Virus record (IMG/VR): IMGVR_UViG_3300044695_005517
Coordinates: 1 to 42,644 of that record
Origin: a virus
DNA length: 42,644 nt
Strand: one strand, 5' to 3'
Made by a program: the position numbers and the translations under genes. Below, piece by piece: positions 34,801 through 42,644 of this stretch. Position 1 is the stretch's first letter, and every line of letters begins with the position of its first letter. The notes beneath the pieces are model-generated. The model was given only the letters and a program-made list of their open reading frames with translations. It made no database searches and had not been told where the DNA came from.

Positions 34801-37800
34801 TTTTGGTGCATTTGGTATAACAAATATTGTATCTTGTGGTACCAATTGAGAAATACTCACTGTATATACTCCAGTACTTCCTGTTGTTCCAGAAATTTGA
34901 TTTACAATTGTTGTACCACTAATTATTGAGTTTCCGAATAATACTTGTCCAGGGGCCAAAATATTATCAGAAACACTTACAACTTCCATAGTTGTACCAG
35001 AAATTTTACAAACACCATTTAGTTGTGTTCCGCCTGTAAAAATTTTTAACCCTTGGTAAAAGACATTAAAATCATCTAAAACTTTTGGGTAAAATCCAAG
35101 ATTTATATTTGTGGTGTAACTATTATTAACAATAGGTGAATTATTTTGTAAAATAATTTCATAAGGATTTGTATATGCAGTCACCGAATAGGCTCTAGTT
35201 GTTGCCGAATTTGCCGGGTCATAATTTGATTTATAATCAAAATTTTTCCAAACATCATCTAATATATCAACATTTGTTTTTTTCCAAACTTTATATCTAT
35301 GCCAGATTGATCCATATTTTAATATCCAAGGATATGGTAATTTATGGATTGCTCCGAATTTTTTTAATGTTGCAAATATGTAACTTAAATCTGTTGATGC
35401 GTTAAATGTTTTGTATTTTTCTTTTAGTGTTGATAGTGGTAAACTATTTAAAAATAGATATGCTGCTAATTTATATGATGATAAATCATTAGTATTAAAT
35501 CTATAATTAAAAACACCCCTTTGTATTGCGTTAACAAAATAAGGTGTATTCAACATAGATGTTGTTTGATTGTAAACTAAAGACCCACTATAGTTTATAT
35601 AATTTAAATTACCTTCGGTTACAAATTGTTCTTCTATTTTTCTGTTCGTATAGAATGTTTTTAAATTTGACAAATCCAAAGTTTGATTTATTATATCACT
35701 TTTAAAGTTAAAATTTGTAAATGGTCTTTTAATGTCATTTGTGTCTGTTGTTAAAAAATTAGAAATTGATTTATGTTCAATATTAAACAATAAAACATCA
35801 CTAGTTTTGTACGCGTCTGTTGCGTTTGATAATGCTTTACCGTCAGCTAAATATTTTTTATCCCAATCAAGATTTGTTAATGGATATAAATCACCAAATT
35901 CAAAATTATTTGATGCTGAAACGTTTGAAAGGTAGTCATTTAATTTACCTTCATTTGTAACTGTAACATCCGGTTTTGATGCATCACTAACTAAAATTGA
36001 TTGGTTTATTAATGATGTTGGGTTTTCAATTTCATTTTTTATATATGACGTTGTAAAATCACCTCTTATAAATTTTTGCCAACTTTCCCCTTCTCCTTGA
36101 TTTGATATGTGTCTAAGGAAAGCTAGAAAATTACTTGCGTTAATGTTAAAGTTTTTTAATTTCTTAGATAAAAACGGATTATCATCTCCTAATGCTTTTA
36201 ATATATTTTCTTTCTCAGCTTCAGATTCAACATTATATACACCATAATCATATCCGGATTTTCTATTTAATCTACTATATAATGAGTTCATAATTATTCT
36301 TTCATATATTTCGTAGAAAAATCTTAGTTCTTCAACATTTTGATAAACTTCATTTGTGACAGGAAAATCAAGTGCGTTTAAACTAGCTCTATTTGGTCTT
36401 AATGCTATATTACCTTGAGGGTCTGGTGCTGGTTCTGGTGATTCCCTTTCCGTATACCCTTTAATAAATTGTTCAACAAATTCAACTTCAGGCCAAATTT
36501 CTGGAATAAATGTTTTAAATTGTGCGGCAATTGCAACATCGCCAGGATATTTAATTTCAAATTTTTCTTCTTTATTTTCACCTAAAGATTCAACAATTAA
36601 TTGTGGCCAAGGATAAACCGGTGTATCATTTTCAACAACACTTTTATAATCAACGCTTGGTGCTGTTGAGCTTTTATTAAAAATTGCTGCTTTTCTATAT
36701 TTATTTTCTCTTACTTCCCAAGCTTCTGTATGAACATCATCAAGTAATCTCAAGAATGCTTCAGCTTGTGCAAAAAACACAGCCATCACATTTCTTATCG
36801 TTGGTATAAATCCAAGTGAATTATTTTTTTCTGAAAATTTTTGTTGTATTGCATCTGTAATTAGTTCCTCAACAGTTTTTTTTGTTTCAGAAACTTTTTT
36901 TCCAATATTATTAATTTGATCCACAAATGACCCAACACCTTCAAACCAAAAACCAATAACACCTTCAGCAGTCAATGGTGTAAGTTCTTTTACAATTTTT
37001 TCTTTAAATTCATCAATCACAGTTTGACCACTTATTTTTTTTCCTGGGTTTCTTGCAATATATGTTTCTTTTAAATCTATGTTATTATCAAGTGAAGTTT
37101 TTATATCATTTGTTTTTATAAATGTTTCGTATTTAATTGTATTTGGTATAAATGATGTTTTTTCTTTACCATCAACCACATATTTTCCATTCGTACCAAA
37201 AACTAAATTTTCGGAAAGTATCTTATTATATAAACTTATAAGTTTATCTTTTAGTTCATTAATTGCAGATACTTTATTTTCTAATGTAATTTCTTTTTTA
37301 AAAATATATATTTTTGTTTTTTCTTCATTATTAACAATAAAAGGTTCATCTGTTTCTAAATATTTTTTTGCCCAACTTGACGTTGAAAAAAAAACATCTC
37401 TTTGATAATCATTGAGTGTTGTTGTGTAATTACTTATGTCAGTTAAAACACCTAAATTTTCTTTTTCAAATTTTTCTAAAATTTCTTTTATGAATGTATC
37501 TAATCTAGTTTTTAATTGTGTTATTGTTATTTCTGGAAAATCATCAGGAATTAAACCTTTTGACTTATAGTTCGCATATAATTCTTTCATTTTTGCATAA
37601 CCCTTACTTGTAATTTTTGGGGTAACAGCTGTTGTTGCATTTTGAGTTCCAGTTGTTGAGGTATTAGCAATATTTATGGTTGATGCATACATATGTGGTA
37701 CTGCTAACATACCACCCCAATTTATATGGGACATAATTGTATACTTATAACCATAAAATTTTAACTTAATTTTAAAATTGTGTGTTGATGGATCAAAATT

Positions 37801-38445
37801 TGATGTAAAACTTTGAAGCATAATTGGGAATCTAACAGCTTTTCCATAGTAACCTTTTAATGTTAAATAAAAGATTGGATACGGTAATTGAAAAAACGAT
37901 GCGTAAGGTGAGTTGTCTCCCCCTTCAAATAAGGCTCTACCTTTGACATCTTCAAGGTCAATATCAATAACTGGTTGAAATGAAGTATTGATTGTTACTT
38001 TGATTGATGTTATACCTAATAAACCATTGTCAACGGCACCCGGATTTCCATTTGAATATAAACTTTGAGTTATATAATAATCATTTGGTTTATTTGGGTT
38101 TGCTACGGCATTTAGTTTTGGTTGATTAACTCCTTCACCCTTTAACGTATCTTTTCCGGTTATTTCATCTGTATATGAATTTTGGAGAAATGTTTTACCA
38201 CCTGGATTTAAAAAATTAATTTTAGCAACTGAAACAGTTCTAATTGAATCATTCAATGCTGTTCCCAAAGCTAATTTAGTTCTTGGTAATACATTACATT
38301 CTAAGTTGGCATAATATACCAAGTTTTCTTGTTTTACAAATCTTTCTTGTGGCTTACCCTCACTATCAATTACTTTATTTGGGTCAATAATAGAAATATT
38401 ATCATAATCAAGTTCTACTAAAATATTTTCACCATTATCTACCAT
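31849..38445 (-). CDS. Giant baseplate hub-like protein with possible C-terminal wall hydrolase domain
   Basis: A 2198-residue protein; ATG 38445 overlaps the gp53-like gene by 11 bp. The N-terminal 250 residues (LYSNGNPGAVDNGLLGITSIKV, FDPSTHNFKIKLKFYGYKY) look like a tail-tube or hub beta fold. Residues about 1138 to 1212 carry an insert (QLNGVCKISGTTMEV, then GTTGSTGVYTVSISQ) of a kind common in tail proteins. Near 1910, MFSGPYLITSVSHSITENG resembles the hub motif seen in gpD/gp27-type proteins ('G.Y.it.v.H'). The last 190 residues contain MYVDSGTKTGFSAYENNY, then YGAAGNKYF and FNSFEDYLNFF, which recall glucosaminidase/lysozyme-like domains; this part is tentative. In T4 the hub also carries lysozyme (gp5), so the architecture is sensible. 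The functional call rests mostly on context. Confidence 0.65.
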   Translation of the reverse strand: MVDNGENILVELDYDNISIIDPNKVIDSEGKPQERFVKQENLVYYANLECNVLPRTKLALGTALNDSIRTVSVAKINFLNPGGKTFLQNSYTDEITGKDTLKGEGVNQPKLNAVANPNKPNDYYITQSLYSNGNPGAVDNGLLGITSIKVTINTSFQPVIDIDLEDVKGRALFEGGDNSPYASFFQLPYPIFYLTLKGYYGKAVRFPIMLQSFTSNFDPSTHNFKIKLKFYGYKYTIMSHINWGGMLAVPHMYASTINIANTSTTGTQNATTAVTPKITSKGYAKMKELYANYKSKGLIPDDFPEITITQLKTRLDTFIKEILEKFEKENLGVLTDISNYTTTLNDYQRDVFFSTSSWAKKYLETDEPFIVNNEEKTKIYIFKKEITLENKVSAINELKDKLISLYNKILSENLVFGTNGKYVVDGKEKTSFIPNTIKYETFIKTNDIKTSLDNNIDLKETYIARNPGKKISGQTVIDEFKEKIVKELTPLTAEGVIGFWFEGVGSFVDQINNIGKKVSETKKTVEELITDAIQQKFSEKNNSLGFIPTIRNVMAVFFAQAEAFLRLLDDVHTEAWEVRENKYRKAAIFNKSSTAPSVDYKSVVENDTPVYPWPQLIVESLGENKEEKFEIKYPGDVAIAAQFKTFIPEIWPEVEFVEQFIKGYTERESPEPAPDPQGNIALRPNRASLNALDFPVTNEVYQNVEELRFFYEIYERIIMNSLYSRLNRKSGYDYGVYNVESEAEKENILKALGDDNPFLSKKLKNFNINASNFLAFLRHISNQGEGESWQKFIRGDFTTSYIKNEIENPTSLINQSILVSDASKPDVTVTNEGKLNDYLSNVSASNNFEFGDLYPLTNLDWDKKYLADGKALSNATDAYKTSDVLLFNIEHKSISNFLTTDTNDIKRPFTNFNFKSDIINQTLDLSNLKTFYTNRKIEEQFVTEGNLNYINYSGSLVYNQTTSMLNTPYFVNAIQRGVFNYRFNTNDLSSYKLAAYLFLNSLPLSTLKEKYKTFNASTDLSYIFATLKKFGAIHKLPYPWILKYGSIWHRYKVWKKTNVDILDDVWKNFDYKSNYDPANSATTRAYSVTAYTNPYEIILQNNSPIVNNSYTTNINLGFYPKVLDDFNVFYQGLKIFTGGTQLNGVCKISGTTMEVVSVSDNILAPGQVLFGNSIISGTTIVNQISGTTGSTGVYTVSISQLVPQDTIFVIPNAPKTGISSAEVQNLINSNKLYLLPSDGSKITKSQGFDTNNLNRSLNLKTWSAASLTPTKSNVYLLPSFGSNVNQISSECFKQNGTSKIELFDNPAIYDGSVRSFWVSPHYGYFDHSRLTKTNPEQYLKEIFNDKRIQQNFLIDGDPSKYTKIDELFSVFEKEVLDLFENEFLNFSRSCYDYKSTLESSNTLSQLSSTGQAQEDNQNFQFLMRKLMKVAKPTQTTPDAIITELTNLQKSNFISIMDNFLNYNVILRNGNPTNFDKRLFYTFSNQYIVDPIVYQGYNQGTPGLLPSNGGNITLAQSKAIYPEAWNALETYVGFSEIPELRYSSNGSYITDFFIDVNVKFTEKNVIDFTPIIKIYATEKLKDPTLNGPKFFDLMNQYLIDSKTYIDNVINVMMPAVRAGIKDITIVQTNPGKSTLFGEQTKVELWELFKSINDTWIAGYDLKTKTLFEDVLIFDRASRDVGQKILVDIFQIKELIDKRQYDNNFLDIVNTVLTQNNFVYFNLPSFANFYNVQDAVKTPIPRNEGTLEFANTLFGTFLNLDYRETSPKLLCYYANKTSEHLDMKNNIDYRFRNDAFDLRRTSDNPLIQNLQNKTDWDKSNKVVGFNIDIGRQNQQIFKQFDVSQNPGKPTAESLEVLNQMANIDKNRTSSTQNNSLYNLYKNRSYGCSVDMMGNALIQPMMYFNLRNVPMFSGPYLITSVSHSITENGFDTTFEGTRQPFYALPKIENFIQSLSVKLLKTIQEKIEEKNKQIKFSEGNILNQKSIVLDNAFGGDETLSKEQTCSDKLAQAYKAYTTVDSPKLTSITFADAKKKIFDGITASFPSLSEQSTNEFMIFIFTSMYVDSGTKTGFSAYENNYSTIPLSDTYGAAGNKYFNSKYICVDKGDNINNIPLAAFNSFEDYLNFFISKFAGKLTTLKNADIKKYAEVYVLNWPIEQPRDVYDKLLEEDKKRLEDKFTEGYDLIVSSNPVPGLSLTSAGN

Positions 38446-38761
38446 AATAAAAGAAGTGATTGTCTAATTCGTTTTTATAATCTTGTAAAGATGCTATTAA
38501 TGGGAATGGAACTGTTAAGATAGATCCATCTGGTATGTTTGTCTCAAGACCAGAGAACCTTGGGTTTGCTTGTAAAATTAACCAACCAAATAATGGTGAA
38601 CCATAATATTGTTGTGAAATTTTATCAAGTCTTGATTGACCTACTTTATAGATATAATTCTTATCACTACCTTTATTTGGTAATGTAACATATGGAACAA
38701 CTGTTTGTTGTCCATTTATTAAAAACTCATTATATCTATTATAATATTGTAAACCTGACAT
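38435..38761 (-). CDS. 53: LysM-like baseplate wedge protein (T4 gp53-like)
   Basis: A 108-residue protein (T4 gp53 has 196). The N-terminal strand YYNRYNEFLINGQQTVVPYV precedes a LysM-like fold: YIYKVGQSRLDKISQQYYGS, then LFGWLILQANP and IPDGSILTVPFPL. This pattern ('Y.v..g.rld.ia..yYG.p..wW.i...N.....I..G..L.iP') is found in gp53-like and tail-protein-X proteins, where it clamps wedges together. The gene lies between two giant baseplate genes; its stop overlaps the hub-like start by 11 bp, and its ATG follows the previous stop by 2 bp. Confidence 0.8.
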   Translation of the reverse strand: MSGLQYYNRYNEFLINGQQTVVPYVTLPNKGSDKNYIYKVGQSRLDKISQQYYGSPLFGWLILQANPRFSGLETNIPDGSILTVPFPLIASLQDYKNELDNHFFYYGR

Positions 38762-38763
38762 AA

Positions 38764-41700
38764 TTAATTAAATTTAACTTTTTTATTAAATTTATCATCA
38801 AAATTTTCATTTCCAGTCCTATACACACTTTTCATAATACTTCTTTTTTCCATTTTATCAACAGTTACATCTGTTGTGTAACTCATTTTTGTATCAATAG
38901 CATCAAGTTCAAATTTGTCATAAATTTGATATTCTGGACTTTTTTCATAGTCGTCAAAATTTTTAATTTCAGCGTCAAACTCTTCTTTAAATAAAACTTT
39001 TAAATCACCTAATACTTTTTTAAGTTCATTTTCTAAAATTGTATTTTTCTTAACTAAATCCAAATTAATTAATTCATTAAAAAATGTTTGATATTTTTCG
39101 TCATTAACAAATGTATCAGCATAAACCATATAGAATCTACAATTTTCATCAATAATTAATTTATTTGTAATTGGTACAAATGATGTTTCTTCTTCAAGAT
39201 AATTTTCTTTATTTGATATGTTTTTAGAAATTAGAAGTTCGTCAAATTTAATAAGTGAATTACCAACTTTATTTTGATATTGGTCAAACATCCCGTTGAA
39301 AACGCTGGTTCCGGTTATTTCTGTTAAATCAAAAACTTTTACATCACCGGTCTCTAATTTTTTACCGTCAACACCACTTTTTGTTGTTCCACTAGTACTA
39401 TATAAAACAGCATCAACTTTTTTAAAAGTTTGTATATAGTTTTCTTGTGATTTTGTTATTTCATTAATTGGTTCAACAACAATTTGATTTAATGTATTTA
39501 TTTTAGATTGTGTTAATGATTTTAACTTATCTCTAACTTGTCTAAATGCTGATTTTGGGATATTAGGTACTTTTATTAATTTTGACATTATTGGGTCCAT
39601 ATCATCTTTTATATCTCCAACAACATTATTAACTAATGACTCAACTCTATTTTCAACATCTTCGGGTTTTCCATAAATTTTAACTGGAAATTTATTTGTA
39701 CTATAAAACAATAAATCACCTTCAGAGTATTTTCGTTTAAAACCAACTAATTGTAACATTCCATAATTTGAAGTGTTCTGAATTGTTCTTAATTGATTAT
39801 TAATAGTTTTGAAATGTTTATTTGTATTATCTGAAAGTTCTTTAAATAAAGAAGTGTATTCAATTTCACCACTCTGTATATTACCATTGTCTGCTAAATT
39901 TGTTGTCAACACACTACCAATAGTATCACCACCTTTTACCGGTATTTGATTGTCAATAGTATTACTTTTTACTGGTTGTTGAGCATTTAATATTTTTTCT
40001 ACAACATACTTATCTCTAGCTGATGTGTCTTCAGTTGCTGTTGCTCTTTCATCATATATTTCTGTGTTTGCGTAATAATTAAACGAAAGTGCGTTTTGAA
40101 GTTGGTCAATTGGTTCTTTAAGTCCCATACCACCAATAATGTTAAATGCCATTGTAATATTTGCAATCATTGGTTGTATACCAATTCCTTCTGGGTTTAA
40201 ATCATATAATAATGGTTCATATGAAATATCTAAACTTGTTGGTACAATTTTACTATGATAAAAATCCCCAACTCTTAAAACTAAAATAGGTGGTGCACCA
40301 AAAGAAGTGTTCAAAGCATCATTGTATTTTGGTCTACCATCTGGTCCAATAACTGGTATTGTTTGTCCTGGTCTTGTACATTGATTAAGAAATGTTAATC
40401 TTGAGTTAAGACCTTCCGGTGTCATTGAGTGGAATGCCGGACTAAAATATTTAATTTTTTCTTTAAGAGAATCGTAAATCATAGGATTAGTTTCTTTTAT
40501 TACTTGAAAATAATCACATTCAGAAAAAAGTTGTCTTAATACTTTTTTTGATATACCATCTTTAATTTTTTGTTGTACATCAACTTGTGGAATTGGTTTT
40601 GAGGGTACCGGTTCAACAGTTTGTTGTACTGTTGGTGGTAATGGTTCTTTAATCTCTTGTTCTCCTGGTGGTGTTGGTGGTGTTGGTGGGAAATCAGCTT
40701 TGATTGTTTTTAAAATAACCCTTCTGCATGCCATAGCAGGAAGCGAATTAATTTTTGAGTTTTCTGTTTCAGTATTAGTACTAGCATCTAATGGTATGAT
40801 ATTACAATTTATTTCATCAAATGTTGTTTCACTTTTTGGTATTATTACTTTTTCACCAAGTGGGATTTCTTTAAATGTAATTTTAGATGGTATTTTAGAT
40901 TTGTAAGTTGTACCATCAGAAAATGTTTGTTTCTCAATCCATTTTTTTACAGAATCAATTCTTCTTTCAGATAATCCAAAATTAGATGATTCCGAACCTG
41001 CGGCTGATGATGTACCTTCTAATGTTATATTTACAACACCATTTCTTTTTATTATAACATCTTCCATCGCATCTAAAAACTCTTTTTTTAATTTGTCATA
41101 ATTTCCACTTATAACTTGATTCCAAAAAGTTGGTATTGTGTCTTTTAAAAATGGTTTATCACCAACAAGAACTTTTTGTGGTGCATTTGTTAATGTTTGA
41201 TTATAATTCACATTTTGATAATCAGTAAAATACGTGTCAAAATCTTGTGGTGCGGTTGTTGATCCAACAGGTCCTGGTACTTCATTTGGAAAATAAAAAC
41301 CAAACCCTTCTAATTTTTTAAACGGATCCTCAAATGTATTTGTTGCTTCAGAATTATTATTACCACCTTGATTTGTTTCTTGAATTGGGCTTTCAGGTCC
41401 ACCAATAGTTGTATTTTCAACAGGAACTTCTTTTAAAACTTCACTTAATTCCTCTTCTGTTAATCTTGGATTATTTAATATTTCCTGATAAACAAATAAA
41501 TCTCTTGTTGGTATTTTATTAAATTTTATACCTAATTCGTAAATATCATATTTAACGCAACCAGCAAAAAAAGAATCCATAATTGAATCTAATCTTTCTT
41601 TTGGTGTGTTTACTAATTGTTTTTCAATTATTGTATTAAGTGATGCTGGACTATCAACAATTATTTTCCATTTTAAACTTCCACTTCTTGATGTATTTTT

Positions 41701-42644
41701 ATAAGTGTATATTGGTTCTGGTCTACCAAGAAAACTTGTACCATTAAAATCCGGTTTAGAATTATCACTAAATGTTAAATCATAAGGTGGAAACCACATA
41801 ATTCTTCCACCATTAGGTCCTTTCTCACAATCAGGTAATTCATCATAAGTATATCCAGGTCTATCAGATGTTCTCCAAGCTAAATTCTCAATTGAAAACA
41901 TATATTTTTTAACCCTACTATTAATTATATTTGTTGAGTCAACACCTTTCATTGGTACGATATTTAAATTATATGTATTATCAAAAACTGAATATGAAAA
42001 TTTTCTTCCAGCAGTTGTTATACCATCTGTTTTTTGTAAATCGGCATATGTAAAATATGGTGTATCTTTTTGGAAAATTCTACAATACTCAATACCAGCT
42101 TCAGTACCATCTGTTTGGTCTTTATATGATAATACTTGTGAACCTTTTGTTATTTCTTTATAACCATCATTAAAAACTTTTGAAACTTGGTTTATTGCAT
42201 TTCCAACATGTTTTAATCTAGCTTCACCTTGTAAACTATCCGCAGAATTAATTAATCTTTGTGTGTCATCTAATATTGACCCAGGTTTAAAATCAATATT
42301 TGTTGATAAGTTTTTATTATAGTTTGCTTCAACAATATTAAATTCATTATCTAACGTTGTTGGTGCGCCACCAGGTGACACATAAAAACCAGCATTATCT
42401 TTATATTTTGGTGAAGTCCAAATAAATTCACCATCAATACTTCCACTATTTGTATATGATTTAGCTTTTAAACCAAAATTAATTTTTTCTTGATTTTTTT
42501 CATATTCTTTACCTAATACATCTGGACCAAAAACAATTGCTTGGGTGTCTCTACCAAAAACATCTGTTGGTACAGCGTCAATAGGTGATTCCAAATATGC
42601 TGGTTCTGATAAAGCGGAACCAACATAGTATGCACCTGGTAATT
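38764..42644 (-). CDS. Giant baseplate protein with OmpA-like peptidoglycan-binding domain (N-terminus beyond right edge)
   Basis: The frame stays open through the right edge. A TTG at 42594 could be taken as a start, but 16 further sense codons (LPGAYYVGSALSEPAY) precede it, so the gene is truncated by the window and TTG is just an internal Leu. Numbering from TTG, about 500 to 630 form an OmpA/MotB-type domain: VVNITLEGTSSAAGSESS, then NFGLSERRIDSVKKWI (about 537-552), which fits the N-x2-L-S-x2-R-x3-V-x3-L/I signature, and ACRRVIL (about 620) as the last strand. A Pro-rich linker (PPTPPTPPGEQE) follows, then LRVGDFYHSKIVPTSLDISY and NPEGIGIQPMIANITMAFNIIGG, which look like a tube- or hub-adaptor fold. 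C-terminal helices end the protein. It probably joins tail tube and baseplate and can bind peptidoglycan; the second part is inferred from the motif. Confidence 0.75.
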   Translation of the reverse strand, partial: LPGAYYVGSALSEPAYLESPIDAVPTDVFGRDTQAIVFGPDVLGKEYEKNQEKINFGLKAKSYTNSGSIDGEFIWTSPKYKDNAGFYVSPGGAPTTLDNEFNIVEANYNKNLSTNIDFKPGSILDDTQRLINSADSLQGEARLKHVGNAINQVSKVFNDGYKEITKGSQVLSYKDQTDGTEAGIEYCRIFQKDTPYFTYADLQKTDGITTAGRKFSYSVFDNTYNLNIVPMKGVDSTNIINSRVKKYMFSIENLAWRTSDRPGYTYDELPDCEKGPNGGRIMWFPPYDLTFSDNSKPDFNGTSFLGRPEPIYTYKNTSRSGSLKWKIIVDSPASLNTIIEKQLVNTPKERLDSIMDSFFAGCVKYDIYELGIKFNKIPTRDLFVYQEILNNPRLTEEELSEVLKEVPVENTTIGGPESPIQETNQGGNNNSEATNTFEDPFKKLEGFGFYFPNEVPGPVGSTTAPQDFDTYFTDYQNVNYNQTLTNAPQKVLVGDKPFLKDTIPTFWNQVISGNYDKLKKEFLDAMEDVIIKRNGVVNITLEGTSSAAGSESSNFGLSERRIDSVKKWIEKQTFSDGTTYKSKIPSKITFKEIPLGEKVIIPKSETTFDEINCNIIPLDASTNTETENSKINSLPAMACRRVILKTIKADFPPTPPTPPGEQEIKEPLPPTVQQTVEPVPSKPIPQVDVQQKIKDGISKKVLRQLFSECDYFQVIKETNPMIYDSLKEKIKYFSPAFHSMTPEGLNSRLTFLNQCTRPGQTIPVIGPDGRPKYNDALNTSFGAPPILVLRVGDFYHSKIVPTSLDISYEPLLYDLNPEGIGIQPMIANITMAFNIIGGMGLKEPIDQLQNALSFNYYANTEIYDERATATEDTSARDKYVVEKILNAQQPVKSNTIDNQIPVKGGDTIGSVLTTNLADNGNIQSGEIEYTSLFKELSDNTNKHFKTINNQLRTIQNTSNYGMLQLVGFKRKYSEGDLLFYSTNKFPVKIYGKPEDVENRVESLVNNVVGDIKDDMDPIMSKLIKVPNIPKSAFRQVRDKLKSLTQSKINTLNQIVVEPINEITKSQENYIQTFKKVDAVLYSTSGTTKSGVDGKKLETGDVKVFDLTEITGTSVFNGMFDQYQNKVGNSLIKFDELLISKNISNKENYLEEETSFVPITNKLIIDENCRFYMVYADTFVNDEKYQTFFNELINLDLVKKNTILENELKKVLGDLKVLFKEEFDAEIKNFDDYEKSPEYQIYDKFELDAIDTKMSYTTDVTVDKMEKRSIMKSVYRTGNENFDDKFNKKVKFN

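Noticed and set aside
42592-42594. TTG as start codon of the OmpA-domain protein
   Set aside because: The frame continues open for 16 codons to the window edge with protein-like sequence, so the real start lies outside the window.
1-42644. Alternative genetic code (stop recoding)
   Set aside because: TAA, TAG (22105-22107) and TGA (5719-5721, 13377-13379) all end genes at sensible places, and giant frames stay open under the standard code.
1-42644. CRISPR array, tRNA genes, diversity-generating retroelement
   Set aside because: No spaced direct repeats, no gap large enough and structured enough for a tRNA, and no reverse transcriptase or template/variable repeat pair were seen. The repeats at 3451-3510 and 31411-31479 are coding tandem repeats.

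Overview
The window reads as part of a large, low-GC, contractile-tailed (T4-like, myovirus-type) bacteriophage genome. Every gene I can support lies on the minus strand, so transcription runs from the right edge to the left edge. Genes are packed tightly, with 1 to 14 bp overlaps (ATGA, TAATG) and only a dozen gaps longer than 20 bp. Starts are preceded by A-rich sequence, mostly without a Shine-Dalgarno motif. SprB-like, BspA/DUF285-like and PKD-like modules occur in the tail proteins. Together these point to a Bacteroidota (Flavobacteriia-like) host; that is inference, not proof.

Region A (42644 to 31577): baseplate hub side. It holds a >1290-codon virion protein with an OmpA-type peptidoglycan-binding domain (cut by the right edge), a LysM/gp53-like protein, a 2198-residue hub-like protein with a possible C-terminal wall hydrolase domain, and a small unknown protein.

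Region B (31572 to 22105): a Pro/Gly-rich coiled-coil protein with a possible capsid-targeting leader, then a DNA metabolism block. That block has a gp32-like SSB with its own sigma70-like promoter and flanking terminators, a family-2-like glycosyltransferase, a UvsX recombinase, a C5-cytosine DNA methyltransferase, a FEN-type 5' nuclease, an unknown protein, a DnaB/gp41 helicase, a class II (B12-dependent) ribonucleotide reductase and a small DUF5522-like cysteine-rich protein. Four hairpin terminators or terminator candidates punctuate this block.

Region C (22064 to 5719): second half of the baseplate module. It holds a lytic transglycosylase with a 22-residue leader that looks like a prohead-protease-cleaved targeting peptide, gp25-like and gp6/J-like wedge proteins, a 1823-residue protein with an internal membrane-helix block, three virion proteins without clear homology plus a PKD protein, and a gp7/tail-protein-I-like wedge protein.

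Region D (5722 to 1): host-recognition module. It holds a 1119-residue adhesin (SprB-like repeats, Thr-Pro stalk, BspA/DUF285 repeats), a 75-residue protein, a GT-A-like glycosyltransferase and a second SprB-like protein cut by the left edge.

How it fits together: the replication and recombination genes copy and protect the genome and RNR supplies dNTPs. The baseplate genes surrounding them build the injection machine, which carries several wall-binding or wall-cutting modules (OmpA-like, LysM-like, transglycosylase, possible hub lysozyme). The adhesins at the left end probably decide which host is bound. No tRNA, CRISPR array, insertion sequence, attachment site or replication origin was seen, and no gene-free stretch exceeds about 110 bp.
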